NCBI GenBank assembly: GCA_964372275.1
Contig: CAYJRR010000065.1
Coordinates: 1-26,273 of the forward strand
DNA length: 26,273 nt
Reading direction: 5' to 3'
From: CAYJRR01 sp964372275 [NCBI: uncultured bacterium]
Lineage (GTDB): Bacteria; CAYJRR01
This document shows, in pieces, positions 20,498 to 26,273 of this stretch. Under the pieces are notes generated by a model that ran no database searches, was not told where the DNA came from, and saw only the letters and a list, made by a program, of their open reading frames with translations. Each line of letters starts with the position of its first letter. The first letter of the stretch is position 1. The translations under genes and the position numbers were made by a program.

Positions 20498-21912
20498 CGG
20501 AGAAGCTCGATTTCGAGCTTGCGCACGATTCCCGGTCCACCCGCGTCCGCGCCACGCGTGGCGCCTAGGTCGTTGACCCCCGCGGCGCCGCCGTTCCCAT
20601 TGACGGTGAACGAACCGGCCGTATCGGTCGAGAGGAACCAGCCGCCGCCGCCGCCCCCCCCCGGTCCCATCTCCACGAGGTTCGACGAGTCTCCCCCGAT
20701 TCCGCCCCGAACCACCACCACTCCCGTGAACGACGACGGATCGCCGGTGATCAGAAGGACCGTCCCGCCGCCGCCGCCGCCGCCCCCTCCACCGTTCGAC
20801 AGGGTGTCCGCACCATCCGAGCCGCGGGCGCTGATCGTTCCGCCGCCGGCGAGGGTGCGCGCGATCACCACGACGATGCCGCCACCGTTCGAGCCGTAGA
20901 CGCCGCCAGCGCCGGTGGAGCTCTGCCCGGCACCGCCTCCCGCCCCGAACAGCAAGCGGAGCGAGGCCGCGTCCGCCACGATCGGCGCGCCCCCGTGTCC
21001 ACGCGTACTCCCGTTGGACCCGTTTGCCGCGTACCCGCCGGCTCCCGCCCGGCCGGCGGCCCCTCCTCCGCCTCCGCCGCCGAGCTGGGCATTCCCTCCG
21101 CCACCCGCATTCCCCATCCCGCCGCGACCGGCGAGCAGGTACGAGTCGACGTCGAACCCCTCCCCCTTCCCGCCGCCGCGGCCGTCGGTGACCGCGAAGT
21201 CGAGCGCTGTCTGGTCGCTCCCCGTGTAGGCAGGGGCCCGCTTTCCGCCGCGGAGTCCGAAGCCCACAGCGTTCAAGCCGGCCCCGCCCACGGTGAGCGT
21301 TCCGTCGACCAGCACCGCGACGACCCCGTTTCGGCTCCCGGTCCACTGATTCGCTTCGACCTGCCCGGTCGGACCGGAGATCGTGAGATCCCGGAATTCG
21401 GGAACGGTGCAGGCCTGTGCGCGCGCGCCACCGTTCGAGTCGTAGGCGTTCGCCAGACTCCGGTCGAGCGTGACGACGACCGGGCTCACCCCCGTGTCCA
21501 CGGCCGTGATCCGTGGCAGCTCGAACAGGCCGCTTCGCCCGATGGAGGTGACGTCGGCGCCGGCGCCCGACGTGAACGAAAGGTCGTCATGGACCTGCCA
21601 GACGAGGAGCCGGCGGCCGGCGATGAACCCCGTCGCCGTTGGGGCGGTCAGTTGGGTCCCGGAGGCCGTGGTAATCGCGTGGCAGGTGTTGAGCGTCGCC
21701 GACGCGCTGGTGATCGTGCGATCGCCGTCGTGCGCATCGCCGAAGTCCCACGGTGTCGGCGTGGCGATGACGTCGTCGTCATCACCATCGTCGTCGTCCG
21801 AAGCGCTGTCGTCGCCCCCTCCCCACGGCAGGTTCGCCCGGTCGGAGCAGGCGCCGGCCGCGAAAAGGCCGACCAGGACCAGAAGGAGAGTGATCGAACG
21901 GCCGCGCGCCAC
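20494..21912 (-). CDS. Asp-rich, Gly-rich surface lipoprotein (unknown function)
   Basis: This 472-residue protein has a signal peptide with lipobox-like AGAC (Cys22). An acidic spacer follows (SASDDDDGDDDDV), then a beta-rich domain (about 60-240). Residues 240-440 are very Gly-rich, with repeated GGGGGGGG runs separated by short hydrophobic strands (IVVVIARTL, TVLLITGDP, VVVVRGGIGG). This periodic pattern suggests a parallel beta-helix or autotransporter-passenger-like rod on the surface. Asp-rich spacers after the lipid anchor are common in deltaproteobacterial-type lipoproteins. Start is GTG 21912. Its stop overlaps the dtd start by 4 bp, an unexpected partner for a surface protein. The poly-Gly runs contain GCC/GGC trinucleotide tracts that could vary in length. 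Confidence 0.8.
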   Translation of the reverse strand: MARGRSITLLLVLVGLFAAGACSDRANLPWGGGDDSASDDDDGDDDDVIATPTPWDFGDAHDGDRTITSASATLNTCHAITTASGTQLTAPTATGFIAGRRLLVWQVHDDLSFTSGAGADVTSIGRSGLFELPRITAVDTGVSPVVVTLDRSLANAYDSNGGARAQACTVPEFRDLTISGPTGQVEANQWTGSRNGVVAVLVDGTLTVGGAGLNAVGFGLRGGKRAPAYTGSDQTALDFAVTDGRGGGKGEGFDVDSYLLAGRGGMGNAGGGGNAQLGGGGGGGAAGRAGAGGYAANGSNGSTRGHGGAPIVADAASLRLLFGAGGGAGQSSTGAGGVYGSNGGGIVVVIARTLAGGGTISARGSDGADTLSNGGGGGGGGGGTVLLITGDPSSFTGVVVVRGGIGGDSSNLVEMGPGGGGGGGWFLSTDTAGSFTVNGNGGAAGVNDLGATRGADAGGPGIVRKLEIELLR

Positions 21913-21963
21913 TGAAAATGGACCCCCGACGAGCGAAAAGTCGTTCGCCGATCATACCTCGGG

Positions 21964-22488
21964 GTGTTAGAGCTTCCGGCCGTGGAAGTGGTCGCCATCG
22001 TCGTCGTCGCGACGATCCTAGGGTTCCTGCTCATCTCCGCCATCCGCAAGCCCCCGGCCTACCTGCCGATGCGGGGCGCCGGCCACCCGGAGATCGATGA
22101 AGCGCACGCACAGCAGCTCGGCAGCCTGTCGATCCTGGAGTTCGAGTCGATGCTGCGGCGGCTGGTCGTCGATCACGTGGGGCTTACGATCGACGTGGTC
22201 GACCGGACCGACGAAAACGAGATCGAGATCCGCGCGCGCGATCCGAAGCCGATCATCGGCGGCCTCTACGTCGTCCACGGGATCCTGCGCCGGCTCGACG
22301 ACTACGTCGGTCCGGAGGCGGTGATGGCGCTCAAGGACGTGGTGAAGGAGGAGGGGGCCCTCAAGGGGTTCCTGGTCACCAACGGCGCTTTCGCCGCGCC
22401 CGCGGCGCAGATGCTGGACGCGCAGAAGCTGGAGCTGATCAACGGCCCGACCCTCCTGCGCCTCGTCGCCGGCACCAAGCCGGCTTGA
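21964..22488 (+). CDS. Membrane-anchored Mrr-like (PD-(D/E)xK fold) protein
   Basis: This 174-residue protein has one N-terminal membrane helix (about 6-26). The domain after it resembles the Mrr/restriction-endonuclease fold: LSILEFESMLRRL (the Mrr-type FE helix, 55-67), a strand pair, VMALKDVVKEEGALKGFLVTNGAF and KLELINGPTLLRLV, matching the usual VTNG...Ax..A...L..G..L ending. The catalytic strand, normally (Q/E)xK, reads EIEIRARD (Glu88-Ile-Arg90), so the catalytic Lys is missing and DNA cleavage is doubtful. It may instead bind nucleic acid or be a membrane scaffold. Start is GTG 21964 without a clear ribosome site. It is divergent from the Gly-rich lipoprotein gene, with only 51 bp between. 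Confidence 0.65.
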   Translation: MLELPAVEVVAIVVVATILGFLLISAIRKPPAYLPMRGAGHPEIDEAHAQQLGSLSILEFESMLRRLVVDHVGLTIDVVDRTDENEIEIRARDPKPIIGGLYVVHGILRRLDDYVGPEAVMALKDVVKEEGALKGFLVTNGAFAAPAAQMLDAQKLELINGPTLLRLVAGTKPA

Positions 22489-22505
22489 AGAGTCGCTTCG
22501 AGCCG
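22481..22505. terminator. Hairpin shared by two convergent genes
   Basis: CGGCTTGAAG and CTTCGAGCCG form a 10-bp stem (one T/G mismatch that pairs as G-U in RNA) around a 5-nt loop. It spans the stop codon of the Mrr-like gene and lies 9 bp from the stop of the opposing lipoprotein gene, so it could end transcription from both sides. No T-run follows. Confidence 0.45.
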
Positions 22506-22513
22506 CGTGCGCG

Positions 22514-23185
22514 TCAGCGGACCGAAAGCCGCGTCTTGTTCAGGTCGGCGACGAACTTGTTGATCGACTCGCGCAGCGTCTCGTTGGCGATGCGGTACTG
22601 GTTCCCCTTCCGCGTCGACTCCACCTCGCGGACGTTGGTGATCGCCTGCCCGGCCCAGGCGACGGAGAAGTCGCGGGTGCGAACGATCTTGATCTCGGCC
22701 AGATGGGCCTGCGCCTCGACGATGCGCCGGTCCCCTTCGGCGTTGTAGCCGTCGAAGGCCCAGAAGTGGGTGATCTTCCCCAACAGCACCGCGTCGAAAT
22801 CGGCGGAGAGCTTCTTGATGTCGCTTTTCAGGAACTCGGGACTCTGGTTGGTCGCCAGCTCCACCCGATCGACCTCGCGGAAGGCGCCGGCAAAGACCAG
22901 GTGCTTGACCAGTACGTCGCTCACCTTGTCGGCGACGTCGAAGCCGTTGAAGTCGGTGTAGTACTTGGCGTCGTCCTCGCCGATCAGCCGGGCCCGCTCG
23001 AACCAGTCGACCTCCTCGATCGGCCGACTGTCCTCCAGGAGCGCCACGCCCAGCCGAAGCGGTTGCTGGCGCGCGTTTCGGATCGTGTCGGGCCTCAACG
23101 GGTAGCCGATGGTGGCGCACCCGGCCGCCAGGCTCGCCGCCAGGAACAAGAAGGCCCGTCGCCACGAGCGTACCGATCCGATCAT
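22514..23185 (-). CDS. Predicted lipoprotein (unknown function)
   Basis: This 223-residue protein has a clear lipoprotein signal ending LAAGC (Cys23). The mature part is a mixed alpha/beta domain: LRLGVALLEDSRP, a YYTDFNGFDVADKVSDVLVKHL segment, FDAVLLGKITHFWAFDGYN and a helical C-terminus ending in KTRLSVR. This resembles envelope lipoproteins of the kind that accompany transporters or curli-like systems, but I cannot assign a family. Start ATG 23185 lies 24 bp downstream of the Rieske gene stop; a TATACT sequence lies between them but leaves almost no leader. The two genes are probably one transcript. Confidence 0.75.
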   Translation of the reverse strand: MIGSVRSWRRAFLFLAASLAAGCATIGYPLRPDTIRNARQQPLRLGVALLEDSRPIEEVDWFERARLIGEDDAKYYTDFNGFDVADKVSDVLVKHLVFAGAFREVDRVELATNQSPEFLKSDIKKLSADFDAVLLGKITHFWAFDGYNAEGDRRIVEAQAHLAEIKIVRTRDFSVAWAGQAITNVREVESTRKGNQYRIANETLRESINKFVADLNKTRLSVR

Positions 23186-23208
23186 CGAGGCTGTCCCGAG
23201 TATACGCG

Positions 23209-23538
23209 TTACTCCGGAAACTCCACCCAGATCGTCCCGTCCTCCTCGCGGACGCGGAGAGCCCTCAGCGGCGACATCCCGTGGTGCCCCGCGTCGTCGA
23301 CGATGTGGCCGTCGCGCAGGTCGAACCACATGGCATGGTGCGGGCACTCGATACACGGTTCGCCGGCGCGACCGTTCCGCAACGCGCCTCCGTCCATGCG
23401 GCGAGACTGGTGGCCGCAGATGTTCTCGACCGCGCGCACCGTCCCCGCGATCCGGGCGAGCAGGATCGACCACCGGCCGACGTCGGCGATGCGGTACTCC
23501 CCTTCCGGGATCTCGCCGGAGGCGCAGATGCGAACCAT
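23209..23538 (-). CDS. Rieske [2Fe-2S] ferredoxin-type protein
   Basis: This 109-residue soluble protein has the Rieske cluster ligands Cys41-x-His43 (CGH) and Cys65-x-x-His68 (CPHH) with the usual spacing. It is a single-domain ferredoxin similar to those serving ring-hydroxylating dioxygenases or nitrite reductase small subunits; no oxygenase or reductase gene is nearby. It has no signal peptide or membrane helix, so it should be cytoplasmic. ATG 23538 matches the family start; a GTG at 23559 adds seven residues. It precedes the lipoprotein gene on the same strand and diverges from the cyclase gene with 56 bp between, so they may share regulation. Confidence 0.9.
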   Translation of the reverse strand: MVRICASGEIPEGEYRIADVGRWSILLARIAGTVRAVENICGHQSRRMDGGALRNGRAGEPCIECPHHAMWFDLRDGHIVDDAGHHGMSPLRALRVREEDGTIWVEFPE

Positions 23539-23594
23539 CGGGACCGGTCGATATAGCACGGGCCGGCGCCGCGGATGCTAGGATCGCCTGCAGC

Positions 23595-25874
23595 TTGTTG
23601 CCGATCCTGCCCGTTGCCGCCCTGTTGCTCGTCACAGCCTCCGCGGGCGAACCGGCGACCGAAGCGACGGACCCCGACTACGAGCCTCCCGCGCACGAAC
23701 ACACCGCCGAGGACCTGAAGGCGCTCTTCGGGCGGCCGATCTCCGCACAGGAGGCGGCCGCGGTCCACGGAGAGGACGCCGAAACGCTGGTGCGCCACCT
23801 GGAGGTCACCCGCCGGAACGGGAACTGCGCCGGCGCGATCCTCCACGCCCGCGAGATCCTCGCCGCCAGCCCCGACGACATCCCGGCGCTGCACGCGGTC
23901 GAGGAATGCACGCGATCCCTCAACGTCTCGTCGCACGACTACACCGACACGGCCAAGGCGGTCTTCGAGAACTCCCGCATTCTCTCCCTCGTTCCCGAGC
24001 TGCTCGACATGGCCCAGGTGAAGGACTTGGTCCCGATCCTCCGCGAGGTCCAGACCAAAGGGAACAAGAGCGTCACGGACTACCTGATGCTGCAGGCGCT
24101 CTACGAGAAGCTCGGCGAACCGGAGAACCAGATCCACGCGTTGGAGGACGCGATCGCGGCCGATCCCGACGATCCGCGGCCGCTCTTGCTGCTCGCGTCG
24201 CGGCGGTTCCGCGACGGCGAACGGGCGGCGGCGAGGGCGCTCTACCGCGGATACCTCGCGTCGCCGCGGAGCCGCGAGAGCAAACCCTACCTGCGGGCCT
24301 ACATCGCGGCGCTCGCCCATCCGTGGATCGCCATGGCGATCCTCCTTTCGTCGACCTGGGTGACCGGTTTCCTCGCGCTTCAGCGGAGCCGTCAACGGGT
24401 GGAGGCGCTGCAAGGGGCGCTGGACCTCGGAACGTTCCACCGCTGGCTCCCCGCGATGGGGGCGGTTCTGCCGTTGGTGATGGCGATCGACTTCCTGGTG
24501 ACCGCCAAGGCGCTGCCGTTCGGGATCCTGGTGGTGATGCTCTTTTGCGCCGGCGCCGCCCTGGTGGTGCCCCCACTGTTCGAGCGTCTCCGGCCGGTCG
24601 GCGCCGCCGCGCGCTCGCTGGTCACCTCGCTCTTCACCGAGCGGTTCGCGCGGGCGATGGACTTCGTCCCGCCCGGCTGGCGCATCCTGTTCGCACTGGG
24701 GGCCGTCTTCGTGATGGGCGCGATCGTCCCGACGATCGCCGATCCCGACCTGCGATACGGGGTGATGCTCTTCTCCGCGCTCCTCTTCTTCGGGACGGTC
24801 GGCTCGTTGCTGGTCACCTTCCTGCAGTACAGCGCCTCGCTGCGCCGGTCGCTGCGCTGGATCGGGATCGCCGCGACGATCCCGTTCCTGGTGATGTTCG
24901 TCGTCTCCAAGTGGGACGACATCGGCGCACCGCTGATGCGGGCCGAGCTCCCCTCGCGGCGGGCGGTCGGCGATCTGTCGGAGTTCCTGGTGATGTGGGG
25001 GGTGTGCCTCTTCCTGGCGCTGCACCTCTCCCGCATCCTCGCCGACGCCCTCACCCGGCCGGTGAAGGAGATGATGGAGCGCGTCGCGCAGATCGAGCGC
25101 GGCGATTTCCAGGCGCGGGTGGAGGTGCGGTCGAAGGACGAGATCGGCGATCTCGGCCACGCGGTGAACCGCATGGCAGGTGGACTCGCCCGGCGGGAGT
25201 TCGTGGAGAGGACGTTCCGCCGCTACGTCGACAAGCAGGTGGCGGAGAAGATCCTCTCCGGCAGCGACGAAGGGCTGCGGGTCGAAGGGCGCCGGATGCG
25301 CGCAGTGGTGCTCTTCTCCGACATCCGCGGCTTCACCACCATGTCCGAGAAGATGGCCCCGGAGCAGGTGGTGGCGTTCCTCAACGAATACTTCCAGCGG
25401 ATGGTGGGGGTGATCGTCCGCCACGGCGGGGTGATCGACAAGTTCATCGGCGACGCGATCATGGCGGTGTGGGGCGTGCCGACGCCGCGCCCCGACGCCG
25501 CCCTCTGCGCCGTCACCGCCGCGCTCGGGATGCGCGAGGAGATGGCAAAACTCAACGCCGAGTTCGAGTCCAAGGGCCACCCACGCATCGGCGTCGGCAT
25601 CGGCATCAACGCCGGCGACGTGGTCGCCGGATCGATCGGCAGCTCCGATCGCCTCGAGTACACCGTCATCGGCGACGTGGTGAACACCGCTCAGCGTGGC
25701 GAAGCGAACTCACTGGCGCAACAGATCCTGGTGACGAAGCCGGTCTACGAGGAATTGAAGGGGCGCCTGCGGGCGACGGCGCTGGAGGGGCGGCTGGTGA
25801 AAGGGAAGACGGAGCCGGTTTATTTTTGGGCGGTGGAGGGGTTGGAGGAGGAGAAAGACCGCGCGGCGGGGTGA
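23595..25874 (+). CDS. TPR / membrane / HAMP class III adenylate cyclase
   Basis: This 759-residue receptor-type cyclase has a signal-like N-terminus (residues 1-18). A TPR-like helical region (about 60-230) is probably periplasmic. About seven hydrophobic helices follow between 240 and 485, then a HAMP domain (about 478-532, DEIGDLGHAVNRMAGGL) and a class III cyclase domain (about 565-745). Catalytic residues are intact: metal Asp576 (FSDIRGF) and Asp620 (IGDAIMAVWG), Lys616 for adenine selection, and Asn697 and Arg701 (VVNTAQR) for the transition state. cAMP is the likely product. Binding to the TPR or membrane part should be passed through HAMP to the cyclase. Start TTG 23595 has AGGA 11 nt upstream; no better start exists. 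The non-coding palindrome region follows the TGA stop. Confidence 0.88.
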   Translation: MLPILPVAALLLVTASAGEPATEATDPDYEPPAHEHTAEDLKALFGRPISAQEAAAVHGEDAETLVRHLEVTRRNGNCAGAILHAREILAASPDDIPALHAVEECTRSLNVSSHDYTDTAKAVFENSRILSLVPELLDMAQVKDLVPILREVQTKGNKSVTDYLMLQALYEKLGEPENQIHALEDAIAADPDDPRPLLLLASRRFRDGERAAARALYRGYLASPRSRESKPYLRAYIAALAHPWIAMAILLSSTWVTGFLALQRSRQRVEALQGALDLGTFHRWLPAMGAVLPLVMAIDFLVTAKALPFGILVVMLFCAGAALVVPPLFERLRPVGAAARSLVTSLFTERFARAMDFVPPGWRILFALGAVFVMGAIVPTIADPDLRYGVMLFSALLFFGTVGSLLVTFLQYSASLRRSLRWIGIAATIPFLVMFVVSKWDDIGAPLMRAELPSRRAVGDLSEFLVMWGVCLFLALHLSRILADALTRPVKEMMERVAQIERGDFQARVEVRSKDEIGDLGHAVNRMAGGLARREFVERTFRRYVDKQVAEKILSGSDEGLRVEGRRMRAVVLFSDIRGFTTMSEKMAPEQVVAFLNEYFQRMVGVIVRHGGVIDKFIGDAIMAVWGVPTPRPDAALCAVTAALGMREEMAKLNAEFESKGHPRIGVGIGINAGDVVAGSIGSSDRLEYTVIGDVVNTAQRGEANSLAQQILVTKPVYEELKGRLRATALEGRLVKGKTEPVYFWAVEGLEEEKDRAAG

Positions 25875-25892
25875 CACGCTCCGTGGCCGAAT

Positions 25893-26038
25893 CCGTAGCC
25901 GTAGCCGTAGCCGTATCCGATCCGAGTCCGACGCCGTGGCCGATCCGAATCCGAAGGCGGTGCTCGGACTCCGAGACCGTCATCGGTAATCGGATCGGTT
26001 TCGGACCGGATACGGCTACCGATACGGGTCGGCTACGG
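25893..26038. repeat. Nested palindrome of degenerate CCGNNN units
   Basis: Concentric inverted matches: CCGTAGCCG (25893-25901) with 26030-26038; a 16-nt arm with one mismatch (25910-25925 with 26001-26016); CCGATCCGA (25940-25948) with 25990-25998; and a central CTCGGA-C-TCCGAG (25963-25975). The left arm reads as runs of CCGTAG/CCGATC-type hexamers and the right arm is its imperfect reverse complement. The whole can fold as one long interrupted hairpin or cruciform. Confidence 0.85.
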
Positions 26039-26068
26039 ACCCCGGCTCGGGTGCTCGCCGTCGGCCCG

Positions 26069-26111
26069 GCGAGGAGCGCGCCGCCAAAACTGCCGGCGTC
26101 ACGCTCCTCGC
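26069..26111. repeat. Hairpin with perfect 10-bp stem
   Basis: GCGAGGAGCG (26069-26078) and CGCTCCTCGC (26102-26111) pair perfectly. An inner CGCCG/CGGCG adds a second stem around the CCAAAACTGC loop. A competing 7-bp hairpin (CTCGCCG with CGGCGAG) occupies 26054-26073, so the two are mutually exclusive, as in attenuator-like switches. Confidence 0.75.
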
Positions 26112-26156
26112 TTCCGCGCCTCCTCTCGCTTCGGAGGTCATTGAGTTGCGTCGTCG

Positions 26157-26236
26157 CTCCACGGGTCTGTCCGCCTCGTTCCTTTCTCGTCGGGGGGCGA
26201 AGAAAGGAACGAGGCGGACAGACAACCTTCGTGGAG
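26157..26236 (+). repeat. Perfect 23-bp inverted repeat with outer stem over a ribosome site
   Basis: The arms 26165-26187 and 26201-26223 are exact reverse complements with a 13-nt loop (CGTCGGGGGGCGA). An outer 7-bp stem (CTCCACG 26157-26163 with CGTGGAG 26230-26236) extends it across a small internal loop. The outer right arm contains the GGAG of the ribosome site for the start codon at 26246. In RNA this would be a very stable structure hiding that site; in DNA it could be the remnant of a small inverted-repeat element. Confidence 0.85.
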
Positions 26237-26245
26237 GGCGAAAAG

Positions 26246-26273
26246 ATGGGGTTCCAGGCATACGACGTGGCGT
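26246..26273 (+). CDS. 5' end of a new gene, possibly a four-helix-bundle (S23/IVS-type) protein
   Basis: ATG at 26246 follows GGAGGG (26233-26238) by 7 nt, the best ribosome site in this region. Only nine codons are visible (MGFQAYDVA). This opening is reminiscent of small four-helix-bundle proteins of the 23S rRNA intervening-sequence family, which often begin M-G/A-F/Y-x-A-Y-D/E, but nine residues are too few for assignment. The gene runs off the window. The preceding hairpin may control its translation. Confidence 0.35.

Larger units (their letters stand above)
25875..26245. other. Non-coding region of consecutive inverted repeats
   Basis: This 371-bp stretch holds no credible gene; the short frames within it are low-complexity. 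In order it contains a nested palindrome (25893-26038), two overlapping hairpins (26054-26073 and 26069-26111), a small hairpin (26119-26137) and a large hairpin (26157-26236). Base composition is more A/T-mixed than the coding regions. It separates the cyclase gene from a new start codon at 26246. Confidence 0.85.

Noticed and set aside
23199-23204. TATACT as promoter of the lipoprotein gene
   Set aside because: It is a good -10 match but lies only 14 bp before the ATG and has no fitting -35, so it would leave almost no leader. Co-transcription with the Rieske gene is simpler.
26141-26230. Integron attC site
   Set aside because: GTTGCGT and CAGACAAC look vaguely like core sites, but they do not fit the R'/R'' consensus, the stem is perfect rather than bulged, and no integrase or cassette genes are present.

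Overview
The window is a compact, very GC-rich stretch of bacterial chromosome with about two dozen genes on both strands. The host looks Gram-negative: several predicted lipoproteins, an outer-membrane-type protein, and periplasmic signal-peptide proteins. The mixture of yebC-ruvC-ruvA-ruvB, AIM24, a YfhO-type membrane protein, TPR proteins and an Asp-rich/Gly-rich lipoprotein would suit a Myxococcota-, Acidobacteriota- or candidate-phylum-type genome. The lineage cannot be fixed from this sequence alone. TAG, TGA and TAA all serve as stops, so the standard bacterial code applies.

Layout. 1-2441 (minus) is the N-terminal two thirds of mfd, cut by the window edge and preceded by a 37-bp tandem repeat. 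2605-8775 is mostly plus strand: a YfhO-family membrane protein, a secreted vWA protein closed by a double hairpin, an AIM24/TIGR00266 protein, a GFA-type zinc protein of different composition, and an M23 peptidase lipoprotein. A 74-codon minus-strand membrane protein with its own promoter and ribosome site lies between the last two. 8785-12096 holds a GT4 glycosyltransferase divergent from a methyltransferase/ATP-grasp fusion, which look like surface-polymer or small-molecule modification genes. 12026-14994 (minus) is the recombination block yebC-ruvC-ruvA-ruvB. 15058-18120 has a TPR membrane protein divergent from a lipoprotein and a flippase-like membrane protein. 18076-21912 (minus) is a coupled set: Gly-rich lipoprotein, dtd (ATGA overlap) and an ABC-F ATPase. 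The ABC-F frame is broken by an amber codon, after which a recognisable C-terminal coiled-coil continues for 56 codons. 21964-25874 carries a membrane-anchored Mrr-like protein, a lipoprotein and a Rieske ferredoxin (both minus), and a large TPR/membrane/HAMP/class III cyclase.

The last 400 bases are unlike the rest. They are non-coding and packed with consecutive inverted repeats: a nested palindrome of about 146 bp, smaller hairpins, then a perfect 23-bp inverted repeat. The outer stem of that last repeat covers the Shine-Dalgarno sequence of a gene whose first nine codons are visible at the right edge.

Functionally the window combines DNA repair (mfd, ruvABC), translation quality control (dtd, ABC-F) and envelope or signalling functions. 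The least explained elements are the palindrome array with its edge gene, the amber-split ABC-F, the methyltransferase/ATP-grasp fusion and the catalytically degenerate membrane Mrr-like protein.
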